Below the pieces are notes generated by a model. It did no database searches. It was not told the DNA's origin and was given only the letters and a program-made list of their open reading frames with translations. Shown here piece by piece: positions 1-7,498 of a stretch of 40,004 bases of DNA. The position numbers and the translations under genes were made by a program. How positions within the stretch are numbered: the first letter of the stretch is position 1; each line of letters starts with the position of its first letter. This DNA comes from UBA668 sp040081465. GTDB lineage: Bacteria > Actinomycetota > Acidimicrobiia > Acidimicrobiales > Ilumatobacteraceae. The stretch covers positions 1-40,004 of the forward strand of contig JBEBGL010000020.1 of NCBI GenBank assembly GCA_040081465.1. Reading direction: 5' to 3'.

Positions 1-62
1 TGCTCAGGCGGGCGCGCAAGGCGGCGCGCCAAGTGGCGCCGGAGGATCGTCCGTGGACCTGA
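1..62 (+). CDS. ccmD: CcmD-like C-terminal tail (partial)
   Basis: Third-frame reading from the window edge gives about 19 codons ending in TGA at 60-62. The peptide is rich in Arg/Lys (LRRARKAARQ) and then ends VAPEDRPWT. A basic tail after a single membrane helix is the usual end of CcmD, the small membrane protein that helps release haem-loaded CcmE from CcmC. The stop overlaps the ccmE start at 53, as expected in a ccmC-D-E-F-G-H order. Only the tail is visible, so it could instead be the end of CcmC. The call rests on position and composition. Confidence 0.5.
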   Translation, partial: LRRARKAARQVAPEDRPWT

Positions 63-547
63 GTCCGCGCGAAGTTGTCGCAACCGCACCACGAGGCCGT
101 AAGAAGCCATGGTTCGCCTATGCCGTGCTGGCGCTTGTGCTCGTCGCGGGCGGAGTAGTTGTCGCGAAATTCCTCACATCGGCGCTCGACTACTACTGCA
201 ATGTCGACGAGATCGGTGAAAAGGATGGATGCGACGAAGGCCGCAACCTTCGCATTCAAGGCACGGTCGAGAAAGGCTCAGTCGAAACGGAAGGCTCGAC
301 CACCAACTTCGTCATTACGTTCAACGAAGTGTCGATGCCGGTGGAACTAGGTAGCGAGCCCACAGGCCTGTTCCAGGAGTGCATACCAGTGGTGGTGACA
401 GGCAAGGTTCTGCGTGCCGAAGACGGATCGCGTTACTTCGCTGGTGACGAGGTGATCGTCAAGCACGACAGTCAGTACGACGCCGAGAACGAGGATCGCC
501 TCGACGATGCGAACGCGGAGGCGGCGGCGTGCTCGCGGAAGGGCTGA
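53..547 (+). CDS. ccmE: Cytochrome c maturation haem chaperone CcmE
   Basis: CcmE carries haem covalently from CcmABCD to the CcmF lyase on the outer face of the membrane. The 164-residue protein has a basic N-terminus, one membrane anchor (about residues 22-41) and an external beta-rich OB-fold domain. Haem would attach at the H138-x3-Y142 motif (HDSQY), the HxxxY form rather than the CxxxY variant. The GTG start follows a GGAGG at 41-45. The 3' end overlaps ccmF by 19 bases, implying translational coupling. Unusual features are the extra external cysteines (C49, C60, C110 and one near the C-terminus), which could form disulfides, and an acidic tail. Confidence 0.88.
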   Translation: MDLSPREVVATAPRGRKKPWFAYAVLALVLVAGGVVVAKFLTSALDYYCNVDEIGEKDGCDEGRNLRIQGTVEKGSVETEGSTTNFVITFNEVSMPVELGSEPTGLFQECIPVVVTGKVLRAEDGSRYFAGDEVIVKHDSQYDAENEDRLDDANAEAAACSRKG

Positions 548-2511
548 ACGGAGTACTGGGACATTCGGCGCTGATCGTCGGCTTCGCCGCATCACTGTTT
601 GGGGCGATGGCCTTGGTGTCGGCCACATTGTTGAAAAATCCGCGGTTGGTTCGCACCGTGCAGTCCTATGGCACGCTCGCCTTGATCAGCGCGGTCGTCG
701 CAGTCATTGTGATGGAGCGGGCGCTTATCACGCGCGACTGGTCGCTGGCTTACGTGCAGAAGGTTGGCAGCAGCGACACGCCGGCTCTTTACAACGTCAC
801 CGCATTGTGGAGCGCGCTGGAGGGAAGCATTCTGTTGTGGCTGCTTCTGCTGGCGGTGTACTCGTTCATCATCATGCGTCGCTATCGCAAGCGGATGAAC
901 GATCCATTAGTTGCGTGGGCGTTGGTTGTGATGTTCCTCGTGTCTGCGTTCTTCTTCTTTCTCGCGCTTGGCCCGACCGATGCGTTCCTTGCCGCTGGCC
1001 CGCCGGATTTCCAAAGCTGCTGCAGGGGTCCGAACCCATTGCTGCAAAATCATGTGCTCGTTCTGTTCCACCCGCCGATTCTGTATCTCGGCTTCGTTGG
1101 CTTCACGGTGCCGTTCGCTTTCGCGATCGCCGCGTTGGTGACGGGCCGAGTGGGCGAGGGATGGTTGGTTGAGACCCGCCGTTGGGCGCTCTTCGCCTGG
1201 GGATTCTTGACGCTCGGCATCTTGCTTGGTGGCTGGTGGAGCTACGAGGTGCTCGGCTGGGGCGGTGTGTGGGGATGGGATCCCGTCGAGAACGCAAGCC
1301 TGCTGCCGTGGCTGACGGGCACCGCCTACATCCACTCGGTAATGGTGCAAGAGCGACGCGGCATGCTGCGCGTGTGGAACCTCAGCCTGCTCGTGGCGAC
1401 ATTCTCGCTGACCATTCTCGGCACATTCCTTACGCGTAGCGGCGTGATCAACAGTGTGCATGCGTTCAGTGACGGCGAGATCGGCCCGTATCTTCTCGGC
1501 GCGTTCGGAGTGATCGTCGCCGTGTCGCTCGGCCTGATCGCGTGGCGCGGCGACCAGTTGCGTTCGCCTGGTGCGATCGACTCGGCGGTTTCGCGTGAAG
1601 GCGCCTTCCTCGCGAACAACGCAATCTTTGCGCTGTTCGCGTTTGTTGTCTTGCTTGGCACAGTCTTCCCGCTGATTGTCGAGGCCAAGGACGATCGCAA
1701 GATCGCGGTGGGCTCACCCTTCTTCGACACGATGACTCGACCGATCGGCCTTGTGCTGTTGTTTCTGATGGCGATTGCGCCAGCGTTGCCGTGGCGCAAA
1801 GCGAGTGGCGAGTTGCTGCGTGATCGCTTGTTCTGGCCCGCGTGGTGCGGCGCTGGCGCACTCGCGCTGGCGGTGGTGCTTGGTGGCGATGGGTTCGCGC
1901 CGCTGCTCGCGTTCGGACTTGCTGGCTTCGCTGGTGGCGCGGCTCTCCGGCAACTGATTCTGGCGACCCGTCGTCAGGGTTTCCGCGGCCTGGTAGGGCG
2001 TACCAACGGGGGCATGGTTGTGCACCTCGGTGTCATCATGATTGCGGTCGCGCTGGCGGCTTCGAACAGCTATACGCGAGCGGGCGAGTTCACACTGTCC
2101 AAAGGTGAGACCGTGGAGTTCGCGGGTCATACGTTCAAGCTCGTCGACCTCACAGATTTCACCACGTCTCGATCGGTGGGCATTCGCGCGCAGGTCAGCA
2201 TCGATGGCGGGCAGGCGTACGCACCTGCGATCAGCAAGTACACCGCGTTCGGAATGGACATCGCGACGCCGAGCGTGAAGAGCGGAATCGCGAACGACAT
2301 TTACCTAACGCTCGAGGCCGGATCGCAACCGAGTACCGGAATCGCGAAACTCAAGATCTTTATCAAGCCGATGGTGCTGTGGATGTGGATCGGTGGCGGC
2401 CTGATCGCTTTCGGAACATTGCTTGCCGCGTTCCCTGGTCGCAATCGACGCAGACCGACTGATGCTGTTTCGGCTCCGATCGCTCTAGAAGGTGAGGTCG
2501 TCCATGCCTGA
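529..2511 (+). CDS. ccmF: Cytochrome c haem lyase subunit CcmF
   Basis: CcmF is the membrane-integral part of the haem lyase that joins haem to CXXCH motifs of apocytochromes. The 660-residue protein is highly hydrophobic with many membrane helices. The Trp-rich haem-binding WWD segment is clear at about residues 234-252 (GGWWSYEVLGWGGVWGWDP) and is followed by the usual ENASLLPWL stretch. A soluble external domain lies near residues 510-620 before the last helix, and the length is normal for the family. The GTG start lies inside ccmE and the stop lies inside ccmG, so the operon is translationally coupled. Confidence 0.95.
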   Translation: MLAEGLNGVLGHSALIVGFAASLFGAMALVSATLLKNPRLVRTVQSYGTLALISAVVAVIVMERALITRDWSLAYVQKVGSSDTPALYNVTALWSALEGSILLWLLLLAVYSFIIMRRYRKRMNDPLVAWALVVMFLVSAFFFFLALGPTDAFLAAGPPDFQSCCRGPNPLLQNHVLVLFHPPILYLGFVGFTVPFAFAIAALVTGRVGEGWLVETRRWALFAWGFLTLGILLGGWWSYEVLGWGGVWGWDPVENASLLPWLTGTAYIHSVMVQERRGMLRVWNLSLLVATFSLTILGTFLTRSGVINSVHAFSDGEIGPYLLGAFGVIVAVSLGLIAWRGDQLRSPGAIDSAVSREGAFLANNAIFALFAFVVLLGTVFPLIVEAKDDRKIAVGSPFFDTMTRPIGLVLLFLMAIAPALPWRKASGELLRDRLFWPAWCGAGALALAVVLGGDGFAPLLAFGLAGFAGGAALRQLILATRRQGFRGLVGRTNGGMVVHLGVIMIAVALAASNSYTRAGEFTLSKGETVEFAGHTFKLVDLTDFTTSRSVGIRAQVSIDGGQAYAPAISKYTAFGMDIATPSVKSGIANDIYLTLEAGSQPSTGIAKLKIFIKPMVLWMWIGGGLIAFGTLLAAFPGRNRRRPTDAVSAPIALEGEVVHA

Positions 2512-3082
2512 TGCGATTTCACGTCGTCGTATCGCGCCCATCGTCGTGCTGGTTGTTGCCGCAGTGCTCGGCGGATTGTTCTGGGTTCTTGCAGGCAGCG
2601 AGGCCGAGAACGACAAGTCGGGTGTGATCGATAGCCACCTGCTTGGCAAGGCGGCACCATCTGTACGAAGCACCACGCTGGACGACGAGTCGTTCGATCT
2701 CGCCCGCCGCAAAGGCAGTTGGGTTGTGCTGAACTTCTTCAACTCGACATGTGACCCGTGTGTTGCCGAGCACCCCGAGTTAGTTCGGTTTGTCGAGCAG
2801 CAATCCGCACTTGGTGCGGGCGGTGCCGAGTTGTACACGATTCTTCAGTTCGGCGACCGGATTGACGACGTGCGCGACTTCTTTGATGACCGTGACGGCG
2901 ACTGGCCAGTCGTCCGCGACGACGATGGTGGCATCAACGTTTCCTTCGGTGTCGCGCAAGTACCCGAAACCTTCATCATCGATCCGGACGGTGTCGTGCG
3001 ATTGCGTTGGGCAGGCCCGCTCGATGCTGCGACGCTCACTCAGTTGCTTCAAGAACAGCAGAACGCCTACGGGTTGACGTGA
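2504..3082 (+). CDS. ccmG: Thioredoxin-like CcmG/DsbE
   Basis: This membrane-anchored thiol reductant keeps apocytochrome CXXCH cysteines reduced before haem attachment. The 192-residue protein has one N-terminal helix (about residues 11-30) and an external thioredoxin fold with active site C83-D-P-C86 in the strand-helix context NFFNSTCDPC. The cis-proline loop (VPETFIID) follows. I chose ATG 2504 over the upstream in-frame GTG at 2492 because AAGGTGAG just upstream (about 2489-2496) gives good Shine-Dalgarno spacing. It overlaps the ccmF end by 8 bases. Confidence 0.9.
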   Translation: MPDAISRRRIAPIVVLVVAAVLGGLFWVLAGSEAENDKSGVIDSHLLGKAAPSVRSTTLDDESFDLARRKGSWVVLNFFNSTCDPCVAEHPELVRFVEQQSALGAGGAELYTILQFGDRIDDVRDFFDDRDGDWPVVRDDDGGINVSFGVAQVPETFIIDPDGVVRLRWAGPLDAATLTQLLQEQQNAYGLT

Positions 3083-3543
3083 AGGATCTGAAGCGCTGGC
3101 CGGGCTGGGTGCTATTGGCGTTCGTCGTCGCTGGCCTGTTGGCGTTCGGCACGACGCGCGATGCGGGGGCGCGCACGCCGGAGGAGCGCGTCGAAGACAT
3201 CAGCAAGCAACTTGCCTGCCCGATTTGTGACGGCGAGACGGTGTACGAGTCGCGCAATACGCAGTCGGCCTCGATTCGCACCGAGATCAAGGCCCAGGTC
3301 GCCGCCGGTGCAACCGACGACGAGATCATTGCGTACATCGTGCTTCGGTTTGGGGCTAAGACTCAGTCGCTTCCGAAGGCAACCGGCTTCGAGTCTTTGG
3401 TGTGGGTGCTGCCTTCGGTGGGCTTGGTTTGCGCGTCGGTAGGACTGTTCTTCGCGTTTCGCAAATGGCGACTAGCAGCAGATGCCATACCGAGTGAGGA
3501 CGATCGTGCCTTGGTGGAAGCTGCTCTGTCGGAGTCCACATGA
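3079..3543 (+). CDS. ccmH: Cytochrome c maturation protein CcmH
   Basis: CcmH is the haem-lyase partner that handles apocytochrome thiols. The 154-residue protein has an N-terminal signal/anchor helix (about 9-24), a short three-helix domain with the family motif L-A-C47-P-I-C50-D-G, and a second membrane helix (about 108-127). The GTG start shares a GTGA with the ccmG stop. Its own stop shares an ATGA with the next gene. Length and motif match the short CcmH/CycL type, not the long CcmH-CcmI fusion, and the CcmI part follows as a separate gene. Confidence 0.9.
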   Translation: MKDLKRWPGWVLLAFVVAGLLAFGTTRDAGARTPEERVEDISKQLACPICDGETVYESRNTQSASIRTEIKAQVAAGATDDEIIAYIVLRFGAKTQSLPKATGFESLVWVLPSVGLVCASVGLFFAFRKWRLAADAIPSEDDRALVEAALSEST

Positions 3544-4244
3544 GTCTGGAAGAACTGCATGAACAGCGGCGGTTTCTCCTCGACAGCATTCGCGACCTTG
3601 AGCGCGAGCACGAGGTTGGCGACATCACTGCCGCCGACTTTCAGGTATTGCGCGATGGCTACATCGCGCGCGCTGCAACGGTGATGCGCGAGATCGATGG
3701 CCAATCGTCGAAGCCAACGCCGCGACCGCGAAAGTGGGCTCGGCGGCTTGTGATCGTCGCGGCGACGCTCGCGGTAGCAGTCGCCCTTGGGCTATTTGTG
3801 GCTCAGTCCGCTGGTCAGCGGTTACCCGGGCAAAGCCTCACCGGCGGCCAGCCCGCTGACGAAGTCGCGGTACAGCTGGCCGAGGGTCGCCGCCTGCTGC
3901 ACCTCGAGGAGTATGCGGATTCACGTGCGGTGTACGAGCGCGTGCAGGAATCGGAGCCAGGCAACGTCGAGGCGACCACCTATCTCGCGTGGCTTGCCGT
4001 GCTGATTGCTGACGAAGCGGGAGATGTCGTTGGCGTGCAGGAAGGCGTGCAACTGCTCGCCGAGGCAACCACACTCGACGAGACCTATGCCGACCCGCAC
4101 TGTTTGCTGGCGATTGCGCTTTACAACTTCACGGGTGACAGCGATTCGGATCTTGTGCAACGTGAGGCCGACACGTGCCTTGCACTCGATCCGCCTGCCG
4201 ACATGTTGCCGTTGATCGACGAGATCAGCGCTGCCGACGACTGA
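3540..4244 (+). CDS. ccmI: CcmI-like TPR membrane protein
   Basis: The 234-residue protein begins with an amphipathic helix pair (residues 1-55, ELHEQRRFLLDSIRDLE), then a Lys/Arg-flanked membrane helix (about 69-89) and an external region (110-220) with TPR-like helices such as YLAWLAVL. This is the layout of CcmI, the apocytochrome chaperone that delivers the C-terminal part of c-type apocytochromes to CcmFH, but with a shorter TPR domain. It is the last gene of the ccm operon, starting in the ATGA of ccmH, and abuts the opposing threonine dehydratase gene with no spacer. Confidence 0.7.
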   Translation: MSLEELHEQRRFLLDSIRDLEREHEVGDITAADFQVLRDGYIARAATVMREIDGQSSKPTPRPRKWARRLVIVAATLAVAVALGLFVAQSAGQRLPGQSLTGGQPADEVAVQLAEGRRLLHLEEYADSRAVYERVQESEPGNVEATTYLAWLAVLIADEAGDVVGVQEGVQLLAEATTLDETYADPHCLLAIALYNFTGDSDSDLVQREADTCLALDPPADMLPLIDEISAADD

Positions 4245-5210
4245 CTACTGGATAATGGTGGCAGGGTCGCAGTTGGCGCCGCACACCACGATCACGATTC
4301 GTTCATCGGGTTCCGGAACGTACGCACCGCTGTGTAGTGCGGCGAACGCGGTTGCACCGCCGGGCTCGACGATCAGGCGGAGGCGATCCCACAGCAATCG
4401 TTGCGCGGCGCGAATCGCATCATCCTCGACGACGACTGAGTGAGCCACGTACGGGCGAACGATGCTCCACGCAACCGAGCCGATTCGCTTCGCACCGAGT
4501 GAGTCGCTCGCCAATCCGGCGACGGTGACGTCGACAGGTTCGTCGGCCAAGCGCGCTGCGTGCAGGCACTGGCTGGTGATTGGCTCGACGCTGACGACTC
4601 GCTTGCGGCCTTCAAACCATGCCGCTTGCCCAGCCGTGAAGCCGCCGCCGCCGGTGGCGACTAGCACGGTATCGAAACCATCACTGGCCATCTGCGACTC
4701 GAGCTCGTACGCCATCGTTCCCTGACCGGCAACCACGTCTGCGTGCTCGAATGGATGCACTGCCAGCGCACCAGTCTCGGCTTGTCGTGCAATCGCAACC
4801 GCGGCTGCGTCGTCGTACAGCCCGTCCACGACTTGAACAGTGGCGCCAAGCGAAGCGATGCGATCGCGTTTCATCGCTGGACTGCTTGAGGGCACGAAGA
4901 TCTCGGCGGGTACACACAGCGAGCGAGCGACGAATGCGACGGCTGCACCGTGGTTGCCGCCGGAGGCAGCGATCAGTCCGGCCTCAGGAACCGGGCCTGC
5001 TGCCAACACTCGATTGAACGCGCCGCGAGGCTTGAAGCTGCCCACGTGCTGCATCAGTTCCAGCTTGAGCGTCAACTCATTGGCGAACGGCAAGTCAAAG
5101 TCGGGCGCCACGACCTGCATGACCGGCGTAACACGAACTCTGCCGGCGATGCGTGCGGCAGCGGCGCGAATATCATTAGGTGACACGGCAGGAGTCACGG
5201 CAACGTTCAT
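4245..5210 (-). CDS. PLP-dependent threonine/serine dehydratase family
   Basis: This fold-type II PLP enzyme of 321 residues would deaminate threonine or serine to the 2-oxo acid plus ammonia. The PLP lysine is K60 in GSFKPRGA, the substrate loop is SGGNHG (83-88) and the phosphate-binding glycine loop is TGGGGF (about 186-191). The segment VHPFEHADVVAGQGT is typical of this family. There is no C-terminal ACT regulatory domain, so it is the short catabolic/serine-racemase-like form rather than biosynthetic IlvA. A TAGGCT hexamer 7 bases before the ATG suggests a leaderless transcript. Racemase activity cannot be excluded. Confidence 0.85.
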   Translation of the reverse strand: MNVAVTPAVSPNDIRAAAARIAGRVRVTPVMQVVAPDFDLPFANELTLKLELMQHVGSFKPRGAFNRVLAAGPVPEAGLIAASGGNHGAAVAFVARSLCVPAEIFVPSSSPAMKRDRIASLGATVQVVDGLYDDAAAVAIARQAETGALAVHPFEHADVVAGQGTMAYELESQMASDGFDTVLVATGGGGFTAGQAAWFEGRKRVVSVEPITSQCLHAARLADEPVDVTVAGLASDSLGAKRIGSVAWSIVRPYVAHSVVVEDDAIRAAQRLLWDRLRLIVEPGGATAFAALHSGAYVPEPDERIVIVVCGANCDPATIIQ

Positions 5211-5217
5211 CGGGCCG

Positions 5218-5223
5218 AGCCTA
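5218..5223 (-). promoter_or_regulatory. Putative -10 box of the dehydratase gene
   Basis: TAGGCT on the minus strand ends 7 bases before the ATG at 5210, matching TANNNT. A transcript from here would have almost no 5' leader. No convincing -35 was found. Confidence 0.4.
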
Positions 5224-5236
5224 AAGGTGAACCGAC

Positions 5237-5242
5237 TAACGT
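5237..5242 (+). promoter_or_regulatory. Putative -10 box of the DUF4190 gene
   Basis: TAACGT ends 8 bases before the ATG at 5251 and there is no Shine-Dalgarno, consistent with leaderless transcription. It lies back to back with the dehydratase -10 in a 40-base divergent spacer. Confidence 0.4.
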
Positions 5243-5250
5243 CGGCAGAT

Positions 5251-5595
5251 ATGACGGTGTCGTGGGGGAGAGAGGGATTGCCGCATCCAACTCCGCCGTC
5301 CGGCTATCAGCCGCCGCCTCGGCCGCCGACGCCGCAAGGCACCTCCGGCTTGGCCATCGCTTCGCTGATCTGCAGCCTCGTAGGACTTCCGTTCTGCGGT
5401 GTCCCGGCCATTCTGGGAATCATCTTCGGCGCTGTCGCCTTATCGAATATCAACGCCAACCCGCGCCCCGGTCGCGGCTTGGCGATCGCCGGAATCATCG
5501 TCGGTGTGGTCGCAGTTGTTTTGTGGATTCTCTTGTGGATTCTCGCGGTGAGGTTTGGCGAGAGTTGCATCTCGATCGGCAGCACCGGCTGCTAG
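5251..5595 (+). CDS. DUF4190-type small membrane protein
   Basis: The 114-residue protein has a Pro-rich cytoplasmic start (residues 12-30) followed by two membrane helices, about 33-58 (Gly/Ile/Leu rich) and 76-102. Between them is a short loop carrying the ALSNINANPRPGRGLAIAG type sequence that is characteristic of actinobacterial DUF4190 proteins. The function of this family is unknown. The start was set at ATG 5251 because the reading frame upstream lies in the opposing gene. The TAG stop is shared, as a CTAG palindrome, with the opposing sixA. Confidence 0.75.
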   Translation: MTVSWGREGLPHPTPPSGYQPPPRPPTPQGTSGLAIASLICSLVGLPFCGVPAILGIIFGAVALSNINANPRPGRGLAIAGIIVGVVAVVLWILLWILAVRFGESCISIGSTGC

Positions 5596-6056
5596 TCGCG
5601 CTCCGGCGGTGGTGATGCGGTTGCTTCGCTGATGCTGCCGTCGGCGCTGCGCTGCAGTTGCCACACGCTCGCCTTACGCCAATCCGGTTCGCCGACAATC
5701 TCGCAACCGCGCCGTACTAGGGCGTCGATCGTCTCGGGGATCACGTCGCCGTGACTACACAACACACTTCCGTCCGGCAGAGTCGCTAGCAACTCCAGAG
5801 CGCCCTCGAAGCCAGCGCCCTCGGCGAGGCGATCGTCAACGACAGTCGCTACACCGAGCCGACTGGCCAAAGGTTCCAACGTCTGCACGCAGCGAACAGA
5901 AGGACTGCTGACCAACGAACCCGTTGCAAGTGGCGCGACACGTTCCGCGATCGCAATTGATTGGCGGCGACCCTTGCCGGTGAGCGGCCGCGTCGAATCG
6001 TCGCCATCCCACTCGGATCGGTTGCCCGCCTTGGCGTGACGAACGAGAAACAACAT
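5592..6056 (-). CDS. sixA: Phosphohistidine phosphatase SixA-like
   Basis: This 154-residue protein of the histidine phosphatase superfamily starts directly with the catalytic RHA motif (R6-H7-A8). It has E79 (LAEGAG) as probable acid and a second histidine H102 (CSHGDV). The short length, and TRPLTGKGRRQS after the first motif, match SixA, which removes phosphate from phosphohistidine residues. The substrate here is unknown. The gene lies 15 bases downstream of the DUF4328 gene on the same strand, so the two may be co-transcribed. Confidence 0.82.
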   Translation of the reverse strand: MLFLVRHAKAGNRSEWDGDDSTRPLTGKGRRQSIAIAERVAPLATGSLVSSPSVRCVQTLEPLASRLGVATVVDDRLAEGAGFEGALELLATLPDGSVLCSHGDVIPETIDALVRRGCEIVGEPDWRKASVWQLQRSADGSISEATASPPPERD

Positions 6057-6071
6057 CGCAGCTGCGCGCTG

Positions 6072-6833
6072 TCAGGCCTCGCCGATTGCCTTCATGTGAC
6101 GAGCCGAAAGCTGACGCACGAACATGATGAACACGACTGCGGCTGCAGCAGCGAGCACGCCGCTGAGCGAAAGCACTGCGATCTGATCTGAAATGTCCTT
6201 GGCTAGATCGGATGCTTTGTTCGAAGTCCGGATTCCACCAAACTGACGCACACCGCCGGCGATTCCGGCAGCGATGCCGCCCAGCGAAAGTACGAGATAG
6301 ACCGTAAGCAACGGCGTCACAAGTCGTTGCTTCCACGACGGATCGCCAGGCGTTGTCTCTGGGTCGCTTGCCTTCCACAACTCGCGCCACATGAAGTAGT
6401 TGAGGATGCCGAGAGTGCAGCCACCAAGAATGTTCACGGCGATTGTTGCGCCGGGTGAGAAGGATTGCGGCTGGCGATTCAGCACCTGATGGTTCTTCGC
6501 CAAACGGAATGTCCAGATGATCATGATGACGATCTGGGCGATGCCTGCGATTGAGGCAAGGATTCCGATGAGTAGGAAGACGGCGATCTTGTCGTCGAAC
6601 TGTGCAGCGGTCAGGTTCTCTTCGATGAAGTCACGAGCCGCGTCCTTAAGGGTGAGTTGCACGAGGATCAGCGCGACTTGCACCACGAGACCGATCGCCA
6701 ACAGCGCGACGAGCCACTTGGCCAGTCCAGCCGTCCGACGGAAGTGGCCGCCGGCTGCCCCTGTACCGCCGTACGCGACGTAGCCCGGGGGAGGGGTGAG
6801 ATTCAGTGGTGGAGGGGGAGGAAGCTCGCTCAT
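6072..6833 (-). CDS. DUF4328-type membrane protein
   Basis: The 253-residue protein starts with a Pro-rich stretch (PPPPPLNLTPPPGY) and then has about six membrane helices. The middle region with W-x-F-R-L-A-K-N and FMWRELWKASDP is the signature of actinobacterial DUF4328 membrane proteins. Function is unknown. A TAGGGT hexamer lies 6 bases before the ATG, with no Shine-Dalgarno. It is probably the first gene of a two-gene unit with sixA. Confidence 0.75.
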   Translation of the reverse strand: MSELPPPPPLNLTPPPGYVAYGGTGAAGGHFRRTAGLAKWLVALLAIGLVVQVALILVQLTLKDAARDFIEENLTAAQFDDKIAVFLLIGILASIAGIAQIVIMIIWTFRLAKNHQVLNRQPQSFSPGATIAVNILGGCTLGILNYFMWRELWKASDPETTPGDPSWKQRLVTPLLTVYLVLSLGGIAAGIAGGVRQFGGIRTSNKASDLAKDISDQIAVLSLSGVLAAAAAVVFIMFVRQLSARHMKAIGEA

Positions 6834-6839
6834 GCTGCA

Positions 6840-6845
6840 ACCCTA
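6840..6845 (-). promoter_or_regulatory. Putative -10 box of the DUF4328 gene
   Basis: TAGGGT on the minus strand is separated from the ATG (6833) by 6 bases, compatible with a leaderless start. Confidence 0.4.
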
Positions 6846-6886
6846 TGCGCGTGGCGCGCACCGGCGAAGAACGGCAAACTGGCGGC

Positions 6887-7498
6887 ATGGGATTTTTCGA
6901 CCGCAACCGTGAAGAACTGGCTGCAAAAGGCATCGCCCCAGAGCGCCTGCCACCCGGCCAGTACGCCACCGATCGTTTCCCTGTGCTGCATGTCGGCGAC
7001 GTTCCCGAGTACGGGCAGGGCGAGTGGACTCTCACCGTCAACGGGCTTGTCGACGCGCCGTTCACGATTGGTCTCGACGAGTTGAAGGCAATGCCATCGG
7101 TCACCTTGACTTTCGATATCCACTGCGTCACTAAGTGGAGCAAGTTCGATACGTCGTGGACTGGTGTGCCAGTGCGCGATCTGTTCGCTCGCGCGGGCGT
7201 ACAGAAGCGCGCGAAGTACGTGATGGAACACGCCGAGTTTGGTTACACCACAAACCTTCCGCTTGCCGACATCACCACCGACCAAGCGATCGTTGCGTAT
7301 GCGTTCGAAGGTGAAGATATCGAGGCGATCCACGGTGGCCCTGTGCGCATCGTGTTGCCGCATCTGTACTTCTGGAAGAGCGCGAAATGGGTGCGCTCAC
7401 TCGAGCTTTGCGACCAAGACCGACCGGGGTTCTGGGAACGCAACGGCTACCACATGTACGGCGACCCGTTCAAAGAGCAACGCCATACCAACGACTAG
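6887..7498 (+). CDS. Sulfite-oxidase-like molybdopterin oxidoreductase
   Basis: The 203-residue single-domain protein has the molybdopterin-binding fold of the sulfite oxidase/MsrP superfamily. C80 in FDIHCVTKWSKFD is the expected molybdenum ligand, followed by the W-x-G-V-x-V-R-D-L motif. The HGGPVRIVLPHLYFWKSAKW segment is typical of the short cytosolic sulfite oxidase-like group. No Tat or Sec signal is visible, unlike MsrP, so it probably acts in the cytoplasm. Its substrate is unknown. ATG 6887 was chosen because homology begins there; the upstream frame runs into the opposing gene. The stop is shared as CTAG with the facing peptidase gene. Confidence 0.8.
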   Translation: MGFFDRNREELAAKGIAPERLPPGQYATDRFPVLHVGDVPEYGQGEWTLTVNGLVDAPFTIGLDELKAMPSVTLTFDIHCVTKWSKFDTSWTGVPVRDLFARAGVQKRAKYVMEHAEFGYTTNLPLADITTDQAIVAYAFEGEDIEAIHGGPVRIVLPHLYFWKSAKWVRSLELCDQDRPGFWERNGYHMYGDPFKEQRHTND

